From JBBPZK01 sp965219175 (lineage in GTDB: Bacteria; Actinomycetota; Rubrobacteria; Rubrobacterales; Rubrobacteraceae): 64,000 bases of DNA. A program made the position numbers and the translations under genes. Of this stretch, positions 32,920 to 41,616 are shown piece after piece; position 1 is the first letter of the stretch; every line of letters begins with the position of its first letter. The stretch is taken from the NCBI GenBank assembly GCA_965219175.1, contig CBDCNI010000001.1, positions 3,038,001 to 3,102,000 on the forward strand, in the 5' to 3' direction. Below the pieces are notes generated by a model. It searched no databases. It was not told the DNA's origin and was given only the letters and a program-made list of their open reading frames with translations.

Positions 32920-33603
32920 TTACTCGACCAAGACCCGGAAATTGTAGCGGGCGTTGCCCTGGGCAACGGAAGCGGCGACGGAGATCACGTAAACGCCCGG
33001 CGCGAGGTCCAGGGGGATCCCGACTAGCTTATCTCCCACGGACTCCGGCTGTCTGGAACGTAGGACGACCGGCCGGGGTTGTTTGCCGTAAGAACTGAAG
33101 TCGAACTCGTTCGTCTTCGAGCCCCGCATCAAGTCTCCCTTCCCCACCTCGAAGGCCAGAACGTCGAAGAAGTCCTTTACCGGATCCACCTCACCCCCGT
33201 AACGAAACTTCAATGTGGAACCTTTCGACACCCTCAGGAGATTCCCGTCCGTCAGGAGAAACGGATCTTGAGAGCGGTTCATGCCGGAGAAACCGTAGAC
33301 TCTACCGGCGAACAGGTGTTGGGGCTCCCAGACCCCGATTACCTCTCCCTCCGCCCTCAAAGTCCGACCGTCGAAGCTCAACGTGCTTTTCGGCGGAAGG
33401 TCCCTCACGGGCACATCCTTCAGAAAGCCAATCCCCGAAACAGAAGCCACCTTCTCAGTAGGAGATACCCGGACCATTCTCTCCGAGAAAGCTCCACCTT
33501 CGCTTTCGGAGTAACTTCCCGCCCCTAGCAAAACAAACACGACCACGAAACATACCAACAGAAAGATAGCTACAAACAGCAGGCGCATCCTGGCAAAGAT
33601 CAT
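32920..33603 (-). CDS. Membrane-anchored extracytoplasmic hypothetical protein
   Basis: 227 residues. One N-terminal transmembrane anchor (LLFVAIFLLVCFVVVFVLL) is followed by an extracytoplasmic beta-rich domain with SYSESEGGAFSERMVRVSP and a C-terminal PLDLAPGVYVISVAASVAQG that looks like a beta-sandwich edge, perhaps of a PPC or Ig-type domain. Not recognised further. Its ATG stands 6 nt after a TACTAT box, so the mRNA is probably leaderless. It precedes the glycan locus. Confidence 0.78.
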   Translation of the reverse strand: MIFARMRLLFVAIFLLVCFVVVFVLLGAGSYSESEGGAFSERMVRVSPTEKVASVSGIGFLKDVPVRDLPPKSTLSFDGRTLRAEGEVIGVWEPQHLFAGRVYGFSGMNRSQDPFLLTDGNLLRVSKGSTLKFRYGGEVDPVKDFFDVLAFEVGKGDLMRGSKTNEFDFSSYGKQPRPVVLRSRQPESVGDKLVGIPLDLAPGVYVISVAASVAQGNARYNFRVLVE

Positions 33604-33609
33604 GTACTT

Positions 33610-33615
33610 ATAGTA
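33610..33615 (-). promoter_or_regulatory. -10 box of a leaderless transcript
   Basis: TACTAT on the minus strand, then AAGTAC and the ATG of the 32920 gene at 33603. The spacing places transcription start at the start codon. No Shine-Dalgarno site precedes the ATG. Confidence 0.5.
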
Positions 33616-33658
33616 ACTAAATCGAGAATCCCGCGCAAGTCACGACCGTGTTCGAGGG

Positions 33659-35614
33659 TTACTGCCAGTCGGAGGGGTAGCGGAGTTCGTTTTCGGCGGG
33701 TAGCGGGGGCAGGTCGGCTGTGGAGTAGTTCGGGACGAGGCGTTGGAGGAGCTTTACTGCGCCCTCGGTATCCTGGGAGCGGGCGTGCAAGATCATCTCT
33801 TCAGAGAGGGCGACGGGGTCGGCTTCGGGGTCTGTTTCGGAGACTAACTGGAAGACCATCTGGTGGTCCGTCGGGCTCCGGCGTTCGTCTACCGCCGATA
33901 GCTCTTCGCGGATCTTCTCTCCGGGGCGGAGGCCGGTGAACTTTATCTGCATGTCTCTTGCGCCCATGATCTCGACCATGTTCCGGGCCAGGTCTACTAT
34001 CTTGATCGGCCGCCCCATCTCCAGTAGATATGTGGCGTAGGAGTCGGCCATCGCCCCAGCCTGGAGAATGAGAGAGACTGCTTCGGGGATGATCATGAAA
34101 TAGCGGGTCATCTCCGGGTGGGTGACGGTTACTGGGCCTCCGGCCTCTATCTGACGCCGGAAAGTCGGCACCACCGAGCCCCGGCTGCCGAGCACGTTGC
34201 CGAAGCGTACCGAGGCGAGGACCGTGCGCGGGTATTCTTCGGAGACGGCCCGTACGATCATCTCCGAGAGCCGCTTGGTCGCCCCCATCACATTTGCCGG
34301 GTTCACGGCCTTATCCGTAGAGACGTTGATGAACTTCTCGGCCCCATACTCACCGGCGGCGCGGGCGACGTTTAGTGTGCCGTAGACGTTGTTGACTATC
34401 GCCTCCGTCGCCTGCAACTCCATCATCGGCACGTGCTTGTAGGCGGCGGCGTGGAAGATTATCTGGGGCCTGAACCGCTCGAATACGCACCGCACGCGCT
34501 CCGGCAGCGTCACGTCCCCGACGAAGACCTCCGGGTCGCGTGACTCGCTGCGGCCAAGCTCCTCGCTCAGGTAGTAGAGTCCGCTCTCGTCCCTGTCGAG
34601 CAGCACGAGCTTCGACGGCCCGAGGCGCGAGATCTGACGAGAGAGTTCGCTGCCGATACTGCCGCTGGCGCCCGTCACCAAAACCCGCTTGCCGTTGATG
34701 TAGCCCGAAAGCGCTTCGAGGTCTATATCCACCGGCTCACGACCGAGCAAGTCCTCTATCTGAAGCTCGCGCAGCTTGAAGGCTCCCTGAGACAGAACTT
34801 CGCCCAACTCCGGCATTACTTTTACCTCGACCCCGGCATCCATACACGAGCGCCAGATACCGTCCACCTGCTCCCTGCCGGAACCCTGCGTCGCGATGAT
34901 CACCTGGTCCACGCCGTGACGGGCGAATACGTCTTCTATGTCCTCCAGGCTCCCGAGTACCGGCACGCCCTCAATCTGCTTTCCGACATCTACCGGAGAC
35001 TCGCTGACGAAGCCGACGACCTGCGTGTTCATGGCGGGCCTGCGCCAGATGTGACCTGCCAGCGCAACCCCCGGCTCCTCCACCCCGACGATGACCGCCC
35101 GCGTCCTGCGGCCGATCTCCCGCAGCGACAACTCGTAGAAGACCCGCGGATAAAGCCGGACAGCGACGAGCTGAAGATAGGCGAGGACAGCCCCGATCAG
35201 GACGACCCCGAGCGGGACCGGGTTGTGTCCCAGTGCCTTCCCCGTCACCGCGACGAGCAGCTTGCCCGACGCGAAGTCGGCTATAAACAGTCCTCCGGTC
35301 GCGATGGCGGTCGCGCTCGCCACCCTCACGCCCTGGTAAATCCCCGTATAGCGCAGGATACTCTGGTAGACCCCGCTCTCGTACAACAACGCCACGAAGA
35401 TAAACGCGCTCAAGACGGCGAACGGCCAGAAAGTAAACAAGAACTCCGGCGGCACGTCCCCGTTGAACCGGAAGAGTAGAGCAACGACAAAGGACTCCAG
35501 CACGATCACCGCGTCCACCAACATAGCCGCCCCACGCCGGAGCACGGGCGGCGACTGCTGCAAGGCATTCTGCATCCGGCTCGTCAAGCCGCTTATTCTC
35601 TCTCCAAATCTCAC
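33659..35614 (-). CDS. Membrane-bound nucleotide-sugar 4,6-dehydratase (CapD/PglF/WbpM type)
   Basis: 651 residues. Four to five N-terminal transmembrane helices (from about 30 to 170), a first Rossmann-like segment (RTRAVIVGVEEPG), then the extended-SDR catalytic domain with VLVTGASGSIGSELSRQ, STDKAVNPANVMGATKR and GNVLGSRGSVVPTF. The catalytic Tyr of ordinary SDRs is replaced by Met in NVMGATK, as in PglF/WbpM. Family role: C4/C6 dehydration of UDP-GlcNAc, the first step to di-N-acetylated or 6-deoxy amino sugars. The GTG start lies 6 nt after a TAGAAT box. It opens the precursor part of the glycan locus. Confidence 0.95.
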   Translation of the reverse strand: MRFGERISGLTSRMQNALQQSPPVLRRGAAMLVDAVIVLESFVVALLFRFNGDVPPEFLFTFWPFAVLSAFIFVALLYESGVYQSILRYTGIYQGVRVASATAIATGGLFIADFASGKLLVAVTGKALGHNPVPLGVVLIGAVLAYLQLVAVRLYPRVFYELSLREIGRRTRAVIVGVEEPGVALAGHIWRRPAMNTQVVGFVSESPVDVGKQIEGVPVLGSLEDIEDVFARHGVDQVIIATQGSGREQVDGIWRSCMDAGVEVKVMPELGEVLSQGAFKLRELQIEDLLGREPVDIDLEALSGYINGKRVLVTGASGSIGSELSRQISRLGPSKLVLLDRDESGLYYLSEELGRSESRDPEVFVGDVTLPERVRCVFERFRPQIIFHAAAYKHVPMMELQATEAIVNNVYGTLNVARAAGEYGAEKFINVSTDKAVNPANVMGATKRLSEMIVRAVSEEYPRTVLASVRFGNVLGSRGSVVPTFRRQIEAGGPVTVTHPEMTRYFMIIPEAVSLILQAGAMADSYATYLLEMGRPIKIVDLARNMVEIMGARDMQIKFTGLRPGEKIREELSAVDERRSPTDHQMVFQLVSETDPEADPVALSEEMILHARSQDTEGAVKLLQRLVPNYSTADLPPLPAENELRYPSDWQ

Positions 35615-35620
35615 TATGTC

Positions 35621-35626
35621 ATTCTA
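35621..35626 (-). promoter_or_regulatory. -10 box of a leaderless dehydratase mRNA
   Basis: TAGAAT on the minus strand is followed by GACATA and the GTG start at 35614. Same geometry as at 17949 and 33610. Confidence 0.5.
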
Positions 35627-35661
35627 ATGCTAATTGCAGGATCAATCCAGCCCGTTGCCCG

Positions 35662-36639
35662 CTACCTGCTCCTTATAAGCCTGGGCAACGCCGCCAACGC
35701 CCCACAAAGCGCCGCCGCCAGCAAGATGCCCACGACCGCCAAAGCGCCGCCTTCCGCCACCAGAAGCGCCGAAAACCCGGCCACCACACTAGCCCTATAA
35801 TAGAGGTTGCTGGTGCGCCGGTGCAGGTCCGTGGTAGGCGTAACCTGCTGGTAGAGATGCTCCCGATGGGCCGAGAACACGTCCTTTCCGGCCCGTAGCC
35901 GCCGGAGGAGCGTGTAAGCGGTGTCGAAGAGGTAGGGAGTAAAGACCAGCGCGGCGGCGACAAACCCCAGTGGCGTCCAACCGCCGGCCCGAACCGGGAC
36001 ATAAAGGGCCGCCGAGGCGAGGCCGAAACCGAGGAAGTAACTGCCGGTGTCACCGGCAAAGATGGAAGCGGGGCTCAAGTTCCACATCAGAAAACCGGCC
36101 ACGGCGCCGGCGAATACCGGCAAGAAACTACCCGTAACGCCAGACAGCGGGATCAGGAAAAGTGCGCTCACCAGCGCCACGCCGCCCGTAATGCCGTCTA
36201 TCCCATCCATGAAGTTGAAGGCGTTGCTCAACGCCACTATCCAGAAGACGCCAACGACAAACACCAGTATTTTCACCACTCCCGGCGCCTCCGAGAGCAA
36301 CTGCGGCGGGTAGAAGAACAGAAGTCCTGCGGCGAGCAAGGTCTGGGCGGTTGCCTTCGTACCGAAGTGGAGCCCACCCAGGTCGTCCGCGAGGCCCACG
36401 AGGCCGACTAGCGTGGCGGCAGCGAGCAGCGGCCACGCTCCTTCGGGCCGGAGGATCGCCACCCCGGCCCAGACACCGCAGATCATGGCGAGACCGCCGA
36501 GACGGGGCGTCGGGACCTCGTGCGAGCTGCGGACGTTCGGCACGTCCAGCAAGTCCCGTCCAACAGCGAACCTGACGAGCAGCGGCACCAGCGCCCCCGC
36601 CACCAGGAAAGCCACACCGGCCGAGACCAGCTCTATCAC
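35662..36639 (-). CDS. Undecaprenyl-phosphate sugar-1-phosphate transferase (WecA/MraY family)
   Basis: 325 residues, about ten or eleven helices. Conserved cytoplasmic loops are present: VRSSHEVPTPRLGG, LADDLGGL, NAFNFMDGIDGITG, FAGDTGSYFLG and HREHLYQQV, all typical of the GT4/WecA polyprenyl-phosphate GlcNAc-1-phosphate transferases. It starts a lipid-linked glycan by transferring a sugar-1-phosphate to undecaprenyl phosphate. The start is GTG. Next to the CapD-type dehydratase it gives the initiating steps of the glycan pathway. Confidence 0.94.
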   Translation of the reverse strand: MIELVSAGVAFLVAGALVPLLVRFAVGRDLLDVPNVRSSHEVPTPRLGGLAMICGVWAGVAILRPEGAWPLLAAATLVGLVGLADDLGGLHFGTKATAQTLLAAGLLFFYPPQLLSEAPGVVKILVFVVGVFWIVALSNAFNFMDGIDGITGGVALVSALFLIPLSGVTGSFLPVFAGAVAGFLMWNLSPASIFAGDTGSYFLGFGLASAALYVPVRAGGWTPLGFVAAALVFTPYLFDTAYTLLRRLRAGKDVFSAHREHLYQQVTPTTDLHRRTSNLYYRASVVAGFSALLVAEGGALAVVGILLAAALCGALAALPRLIRSR

Positions 36640-36673
36640 GGGAGTCGGCTCCCCTTCTTGGGGCGCGTAAAGC

Positions 36674-37078
36674 TCAAGAGTCGAATACCGCCACCCCCGA
36701 GCGGCGGGCGGCCTCTCTCAAAGAGCGGTCCCTCGTCGCGAGAGGAATTCCCCGTCGGGCGGCCACGCCAAGATAGGCCACATCATAAGCGGACAACGCG
36801 TGCTCGCGGGCCAACGACGCCAGCCCCGGAAGCCCGCTAAAAGACGTTTCCTCGAACTCTATGGGCATCTCTTGCAAAAGCTTCAGGAACCTCGCGGACT
36901 CTGCCGGCAGGATGCGCTCCCTACGTTCCCCCACTACAAGCGCGTTGACGACCTCGTAGCCCCACAAGTCCGGTACGATCGCACGACCGCCGTCCGAAAG
37001 AGCCTCCAACGCCGCGTCGGCGTACCCTTCGGCCTCGTCCTCGAAAGCCCATGCCAGAGTCACGGAAGCATCGAGCAC
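36674..37078 (-). CDS. vapC: VapC-type PIN-domain toxin
   Basis: 134 residues from a GTG 9 nt downstream of the antitoxin gene. The acidic PIN residues are Asp3 (LDASVTLAW), Glu42 (WGYEVVNAL), Asp99 (SAYDVAYLGVA) and Asp117 (PLATRDRSL), forming the Mg2+ site of a ribonuclease. Family role: cleavage of tRNA or rRNA when freed from the antitoxin. The 37087 gene encodes the antitoxin, so this is a complete, apparently intact module inserted among the glycan genes. Confidence 0.93.
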   Translation of the reverse strand: MLDASVTLAWAFEDEAEGYADAALEALSDGGRAIVPDLWGYEVVNALVVGERRERILPAESARFLKLLQEMPIEFEETSFSGLPGLASLAREHALSAYDVAYLGVAARRGIPLATRDRSLREAARRSGVAVFDS

Positions 37079-37086
37079 CAGGGAGA

Positions 37087-37323
37087 TCAGAACCGTCGGC
37101 CTTCCTCGACCATCTCACGCAACCCCACGCTCCCGAGCCTGCGCCCGCGTCTAAAGTCCCTCATCTCTCCGACCACCTCCTCCGGCGGACGCTTCTCATC
37201 GACCGGAACCAACATCGCCACCGGCCGCCCGTGACGGGTCAACGTGATCCGCTCCCCCCGCTCCACCCGCTCCAGAAGCCGCGACAGATTGGTCTTCGCT
37301 TCGTACGCTCCTACTTCCACCAA
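37087..37323 (-). CDS. vapB: Phd/YefM-type antitoxin of the VapBC pair
   Basis: 78 residues from a TTG with AAAGGAG 5 nt upstream. VGAYEAKTNLSRLLERVERG and TLTRHGRPVAMLVP are the Phd/YefM DNA-binding domain; the C-terminus (RGRRLGSVGLREMVEEGRRF) would wrap the toxin. It binds its own promoter and neutralises the PIN toxin encoded directly downstream. Confidence 0.92.
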   Translation of the reverse strand: MVEVGAYEAKTNLSRLLERVERGERITLTRHGRPVAMLVPVDEKRPPEEVVGEMRDFRRGRRLGSVGLREMVEEGRRF

Positions 37324-37373
37324 CTCTTCTCCTTTTCAGACTAGTCGTAGTCTAGCCTGAAGCTTCGTCGGGT

Positions 37374-38255
37374 TCAAAGATCGCGCAACACCTCGACCTC
37401 CCGGAGCCGCGCCACCTCGAGCGCCACGCCTCCATCGAAGGAGCGCGGCGCGTAGCCCAGATCCTCCCTCGCCTTCTCGTAGGGATAAGCCTTGTCCTCC
37501 CGGAGTCGCATTACCTGCTCGGATTTTACCGGAAGCGGTATCCGGGCGAGCTCGGCTAAGGAAAGCGCGCGCCGCACGGGTTCCAGCGGCACGTGTACGA
37601 TGCGCGGCTCTCTTCCCAAAGAAGCCGCTGCGGTCTTTACCAGGTTGAGGTAAGAGAGAGGTTTGGCCCCCGGCAGGTCGTAGCTCTGGTGTACGGACGC
37701 CGGCTTTTCGAGGGCGGACAGCAGGCCCTGGGCCAGGTCTTCGTGGTAGACCGGCTGCCAGAGGTTCGCGCCGGAGCCAAAGACCGGGAAGACGGGGGAG
37801 CGGTCCAGGAAGCGCAGGAGTTTGTGGATGTTCTTGTCCCGTTCGGAGCCGTAGATCATGGTGGGCCGGACTATGGTCCAGGCGAGCCCGCTCTCCCGCA
37901 CCGACTCTTCCGCCTCTCGCCGCCACCCGGAGCGATGCGCGTAAGCAGAATGTACGCTCGTGCTCCCGACCATCAGCAGCCGCTCCACCCCGGCGCGGCG
38001 CGCAGCCGGCAGGACATACGGCGTATATTCGAGGCCCGCGACGTGTATCAGGGCGTCGACGCCGGAGAGCGCCCGCGCGAGCGACTCCTCATCCCCAGCG
38101 CTCCCGTACACGACCTCGACAAGTCGCCGGTCCAGGCGACCGATGTTCGGGCTGTTCTCGCGGACCAGACAGCGAACCTCGTGCCCACCGGTGAGGAGAA
38201 GCCTCAGGAGCGCTTCACCAGGGAGACTCGTTGCACCGGTAAGGAGGGCTTTCAT
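37374..38255 (-). CDS. NAD(P)-dependent epimerase/dehydratase-like SDR
   Basis: 293 residues. The N-terminal cofactor loop is TGATSLPGEALL, VRCLVRE suggests NADP, then ALIHVAGLEYTP, MVGSTSVHSAY and VRPTMIYGSERDKNIHKLL as in extended/NmrA-type SDRs. In the region of YxxxK the sequence is AHRSGWRREAEE, without a clean YxxxK, so it may be an atypical or regulatory SDR. Nucleotide-sugar or quinone-related roles are possible. It stands among glycan precursor genes, upstream of vapBC. Confidence 0.82.
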   Translation of the reverse strand: MKALLTGATSLPGEALLRLLLTGGHEVRCLVRENSPNIGRLDRRLVEVVYGSAGDEESLARALSGVDALIHVAGLEYTPYVLPAARRAGVERLLMVGSTSVHSAYAHRSGWRREAEESVRESGLAWTIVRPTMIYGSERDKNIHKLLRFLDRSPVFPVFGSGANLWQPVYHEDLAQGLLSALEKPASVHQSYDLPGAKPLSYLNLVKTAAASLGREPRIVHVPLEPVRRALSLAELARIPLPVKSEQVMRLREDKAYPYEKAREDLGYAPRSFDGGVALEVARLREVEVLRDL

Positions 38256-38305
38256 CAGTTACGACTCAAGTAGTCGTTTCCGTGGAGGGCTAAATCTACT
38301 GTCTC

Positions 38306-38833
38306 TCACTCGATACGCTGGAGTATCTCCGGGGGGACCTGATCTCTGATCTCGGGTTCCACCTCGACCAGACGGGCGATGTCCGCCAGATCCTTTTGCC
38401 GCTTGCTCGGGCGGCGCGAAGGGTCCTGCGCGGCCCATACCTTACCCTGCAACACGTCGTGCATGGAGGCTACGGACATCCACATGCCGAGCACGTTTCC
38501 GGCCCTGGCACGTTCGACGAAGCTACTGTAGCGAGGGTCCGTCTGAATTTGTACGCGGAGATCGCTCTCTTCGGGAACAATATTGAGGCTGTGCGGAAAA
38601 CGTTGAACTGAAAAATGCTTCGCAAGCAACTCCTCGGCATCCGCCAACCGGTCCACGGTCACTACGAGGTCCAGGTCAAGGCTAACGAGCGGCTCGGCGT
38701 AGTAGTTGACGGCCTGGCCTCCAATAACGCAGTATCTGATTCCCGCCTTATCTAGTAGCCCGAGCAGCGCCTCGACCACATCCCCTCCTCCGCGCGTGAT
38801 CAGGTTATAAAACCCCGATGCCTGCACTAACAT
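38306..38833 (-). CDS. Nucleotidyltransferase-fold protein (AbiEii-like)
   Basis: 175 residues. RYCVIGGQAVNYYAEPLVSL then DLDLVV (Asp53, Asp55) is the minimal nucleotidyltransferase motif with GG at 38-39. The C-terminal AQDPSRRPSKRQKDLADIAR resembles the AbiEii/AbiGii toxin and DUF1814-type proteins, which modify RNA or proteins. No obvious AbiEi-like antitoxin neighbours it, so it is either an orphan or not a toxin. AGAGGGG stands directly before the ATG. Confidence 0.75.
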   Translation of the reverse strand: MLVQASGFYNLITRGGGDVVEALLGLLDKAGIRYCVIGGQAVNYYAEPLVSLDLDLVVTVDRLADAEELLAKHFSVQRFPHSLNIVPEESDLRVQIQTDPRYSSFVERARAGNVLGMWMSVASMHDVLQGKVWAAQDPSRRPSKRQKDLADIARLVEVEPEIRDQVPPEILQRIE

Positions 38834-38913
38834 CCCCTCTACGAATTGGTCAAACGGCCTGTCTCAGGCATCCTAACATAGGAACTACGCCATCCACGCA
38901 CCGCAGTATCGCT

Positions 38914-39900
38914 TCAGTCAGCGGCAGCCATGACCTTCGAGGCCCACTCCACGTTCTCGACGTACCACTCTATCGTCCGGCGGATTCCGCCCTCGAAGTC
39001 GTGTTCGGGTTTCCAGCCTAGAGAGTCTTGGAGGTGCGTCGAGTCTATGGCGTAGCGACGGTCGTGGCCTAAGCGGTCGGTGACGTAGGAGATCAAGGTT
39101 TCAGGCTTGTCCAGGGCTTCCAATATGAGCTTCGTGATCTCCAGATTGGTGTGCTCGTTGCTCCCCCCGACGTTGTAGACGCCGCCGGGCTCTCCCCCGT
39201 CCATCACCAGCGCGACGGCCCGGCAGTGGTCTTCGACGTGCAGCCAATCCCGCACATTCATCCCATCGCCGTAGAGCGGCACCGGCTCGCCGTCCATCGC
39301 GTGCCGGATAAAGGACGGGATGAGCTTCTCCGGGTACTGGTAAGGCCCATAGTTATTAGAGCAGCGGGTGACAAGGACCGGCATCCCGAAAGTCTCGTGG
39401 TAAGAGCGGCAGAGTAGGTCAGCCGATGCTTTGGAGGCCGAGTATGGAGAGTTCGGCTCCAGCGGGCTCTTCTCCGTAAACGGCGGGTCGTCCGGGCCGA
39501 GAGAGCCGTAGACCTCGTCGGTCGAGACCTGCACGAAACGCGAAACGCCGTGACGCCGGGCCGCTTCGAGCAGGTTCTGGGTCCCGAGCACGTTAGTCTC
39601 CACGAAGATTCTGGGTCCCGCGATGCTCCGGTCCACGTGGCTCTCGGCAGCAAAGTTCACCACCACGTCGAAGCCCTCGCCCTCGGAGGACAGCGCCTCG
39701 ACGAGCATGCCGTCTTCTATCTTCCCGTGGACGAAACGGTAATTCTCCGCGCCCGCGAAGTCTTCAGTGTTCTCGGAGCGACCGGCGTAGGTCAGGGCGT
39801 CGAGGTTCACCCACTCTGTTTCGGGGCGCTCCGGGACCATCAGGCGCAGGAAGTTGCACCCGATAAACCCGCAACCACCGGTCACGAGGACCCGCTTCAC
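38914..39900 (-). CDS. rfbB: dTDP-glucose 4,6-dehydratase
   Basis: 328 residues from a GTG. VLVTGGCGFIGCNFLR at the N-terminus, FAAESHVDRSIAGPRIFVET, STDEVYGSLG and the catalytic YSASKASAD with the downstream RCSNNYGPYQYPEKLIP are diagnostic of RfbB. It forms dTDP-4-keto-6-deoxy-glucose. RfbA, RfbC and RfbD are not in the window. The aminotransferase at 50514 and the acyltransferase at 48888 could turn this intermediate into an N-acylated 4-amino-4,6-dideoxy sugar. Confidence 0.95.
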   Translation of the reverse strand: MKRVLVTGGCGFIGCNFLRLMVPERPETEWVNLDALTYAGRSENTEDFAGAENYRFVHGKIEDGMLVEALSSEGEGFDVVVNFAAESHVDRSIAGPRIFVETNVLGTQNLLEAARRHGVSRFVQVSTDEVYGSLGPDDPPFTEKSPLEPNSPYSASKASADLLCRSYHETFGMPVLVTRCSNNYGPYQYPEKLIPSFIRHAMDGEPVPLYGDGMNVRDWLHVEDHCRAVALVMDGGEPGGVYNVGGSNEHTNLEITKLILEALDKPETLISYVTDRLGHDRRYAIDSTHLQDSLGWKPEHDFEGGIRRTIEWYVENVEWASKVMAAAD

Positions 39901-39996
39901 GACACACCCCCCAAGAACGCCCTCTCCGCCGTGAGCGCTTCGCCCCCCGACGTAGTCACGGCTTCGAGCCTATCTCTCACGTTCTCGCTGCAGAAC

Positions 39997-40512
39997 TCAG
40001 CCGGTCGTGCCGCCGGTTGCACCACCGGTCCCGCCGCCCGATGTGAGCCTCATGGCACGGGCCATGTTGTATTCTCTACCGTCCTTACCCTTCTTCGTCA
40101 GGAAGCGTACGGTGACCCGCTGTCCTTGCTTGATGTCCTGAGGGCTGGCTTTCTTGCCGTCCAGCTTAACGTTGAGCTTCGGCGTGTACTCGAACGGCAA
40201 CGGCGGGCCACCCGTCGGTTTCGCGAGGAAGACGTTTCTGGCCGAGTTGGCGGAGATTACGGTCCCCTTCAAGACCTTTACACCGGGAACACCCGCCTTT
40301 ACCGACCGGCCGGCGGTCTGTCCTCCGACAGACTTCTTCGCCTTTTCGGCCTTCTTTTTCGCTCCCTTCGAAGCTTGCTGCTTTTTGGACTTCGCGGCCG
40401 AGCCCTGCTGCTTATTGCCGCTGTTGTTGCCGCCTCCACCGCCGCAGCCGGCGGCTACCACGACGAGCGCGAGAGCCGCTATCAAAAGGATCAGAATTCT
40501 GGACCTCACCAT
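39997..40512 (-). CDS. Predicted lipoprotein, lysine-rich
   Basis: 171 residues from ATG 40512, which has AGGAGG 4-5 nt upstream; a longer frame to 40563 adds a non-signal leader. A lipoprotein signal is clear: RILILLIAALALVVVAAGC with the lipobox Cys followed by GGGGG. A lysine/alanine-rich linker (KKQQASKGAKKKAEKAKKS) leads to a small beta-domain (VLKGTVISANSARNVFLAKP, RVTVRFLTKKGK). The C-terminus is Gly/Thr-rich. Probably anchored on the outer face of the membrane and possibly wall-binding; function unknown. Confidence 0.82.
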   Translation of the reverse strand: MVRSRILILLIAALALVVVAAGCGGGGGNNSGNKQQGSAAKSKKQQASKGAKKKAEKAKKSVGGQTAGRSVKAGVPGVKVLKGTVISANSARNVFLAKPTGGPPLPFEYTPKLNVKLDGKKASPQDIKQGQRVTVRFLTKKGKDGREYNMARAMRLTSGGGTGGATGGTTG

Positions 40513-40684
40513 GTTCCTCCTAAACCGATACATCAAAATCGTCTGAGTAGTTTCGTTCTTCATACCGTGAGTAATCTAACAAAAAATCGTCGCGCCATTG
40601 ACCACCTCACCTCCCGAGCCTACTCTACGCTCGATATTTCGACCCGTCCGGCCCACCACTACCCGGTCGTTGCGTGTCTTAAGC

Positions 40685-40690
40685 TATAAT
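40685..40690 (+). promoter_or_regulatory. TATAAT box upstream of the PhyH-family gene
   Basis: A perfect TATAAT lies 42 nt before the ATG at 40733, preceded by CTTAAGC. A convincing -35 box was not found. With GGGGAG ahead of the ATG this predicts a 35-nt leader. Confidence 0.5.
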
Positions 40691-40732
40691 TTCATTCCCG
40701 AGACGCATGGAACCAAACCGGGGAGAACCTGC

Positions 40733-41542
40733 ATGGACGGGTACAGAGAAAAAGGGTTCGTTTTTCATAAAGGCTTCTTCGACAAGGGGGAGATAGACCT
40801 AATCCGGGAAGAGGCGAAGGAAGTCTTCGCGCTCCAGATGGTCCGACTCGGTATTCTAGGTTCGCCGGACGCCGGTGAAGAAGAGTTCGAGGCTGGCATG
40901 TTCCGACTCTTCGAGGAGAACATCGGGACCTTCGCCAACTGCGGCAAGCAGGCGCAACACTTGATCTCCCTGCACCGACTCTCCCTGGACGAACGCATCA
41001 CGAACAAGCTCAACGAGCTGGGCCTCCAGTTCCCGAACGTCAGCACCCGGCCCGTGATGATGTTCAACCACGAACGGCTCGCCAAGAAGGAGGTCTACTG
41101 GCGACTCTCCGCCCACCAGGATTGGCGGAGCATGCAGGGCTCGCTCGACTCGATGGTGGTGTGGGTGCCGCTGGTTGACGTGGACAGGGACCTCGGAGCG
41201 TTGGAGATCATACCCGGCAGCCACAAGTGGGGCCTCCTGGAAGCGGAACTCGCCGACGGCTACGGCCAACTCCAGGAGGAGATAGACGCCTCCGAAGCCG
41301 TCCCCATAGAGGTAGAGAAAGGCGACGCGCTGTTCTTCTCCTCTTTCCTCGCGCACCAGTCGGGGACGAACGTCACGGACCACATCCGCTGGTCTTGCCA
41401 CTTTCGGTACAATAACCTGCGCGAGCCGACGTTCATCGAGCGCGGCTTCCCCCACCCCTACGTCTACCATCCGCAAGAGAAGCTCATAACGGAAGACTTC
41501 CCGTCCAGAGAGCTAGTGAACCGGACCTTTGGGGCTACCTGA
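40733..41542 (+). CDS. Phytanoyl-CoA dioxygenase (PhyH) family oxygenase
   Basis: 269 residues from ATG 40733, with GGGGAG 7 nt upstream. The iron-binding triad is visible: His128 and Asp130 in SAHQDWRS and His208 in FLAHQSGTN, followed by the 2-oxoglutarate-anchoring Arg in HIRWSCHFRYNN. Family role: Fe(II)/2-oxoglutarate-dependent hydroxylation of small substrates. It lies between the rfbB-lipoprotein genes and a sulfotransferase, so a sugar or lipid of the surface glycan is a plausible substrate. Confidence 0.88.
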   Translation: MDGYREKGFVFHKGFFDKGEIDLIREEAKEVFALQMVRLGILGSPDAGEEEFEAGMFRLFEENIGTFANCGKQAQHLISLHRLSLDERITNKLNELGLQFPNVSTRPVMMFNHERLAKKEVYWRLSAHQDWRSMQGSLDSMVVWVPLVDVDRDLGALEIIPGSHKWGLLEAELADGYGQLQEEIDASEAVPIEVEKGDALFFSSFLAHQSGTNVTDHIRWSCHFRYNNLREPTFIERGFPHPYVYHPQEKLITEDFPSRELVNRTFGAT

Positions 41543-41616
41543 ACAGCGACAAGTCAGGTATCTCCGAGATAGCGCAGAACCGCGAAGGCTGCGTGAGTAA
41601 CCTTTGGGGGCGTCGC

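Noticed and set aside
39550..40689. A 379-codon rightward frame across rfbB and the lipoprotein
   Set aside because: Both genes on the other strand have clear motifs, a lipobox and ribosome sites; this frame shows neither.
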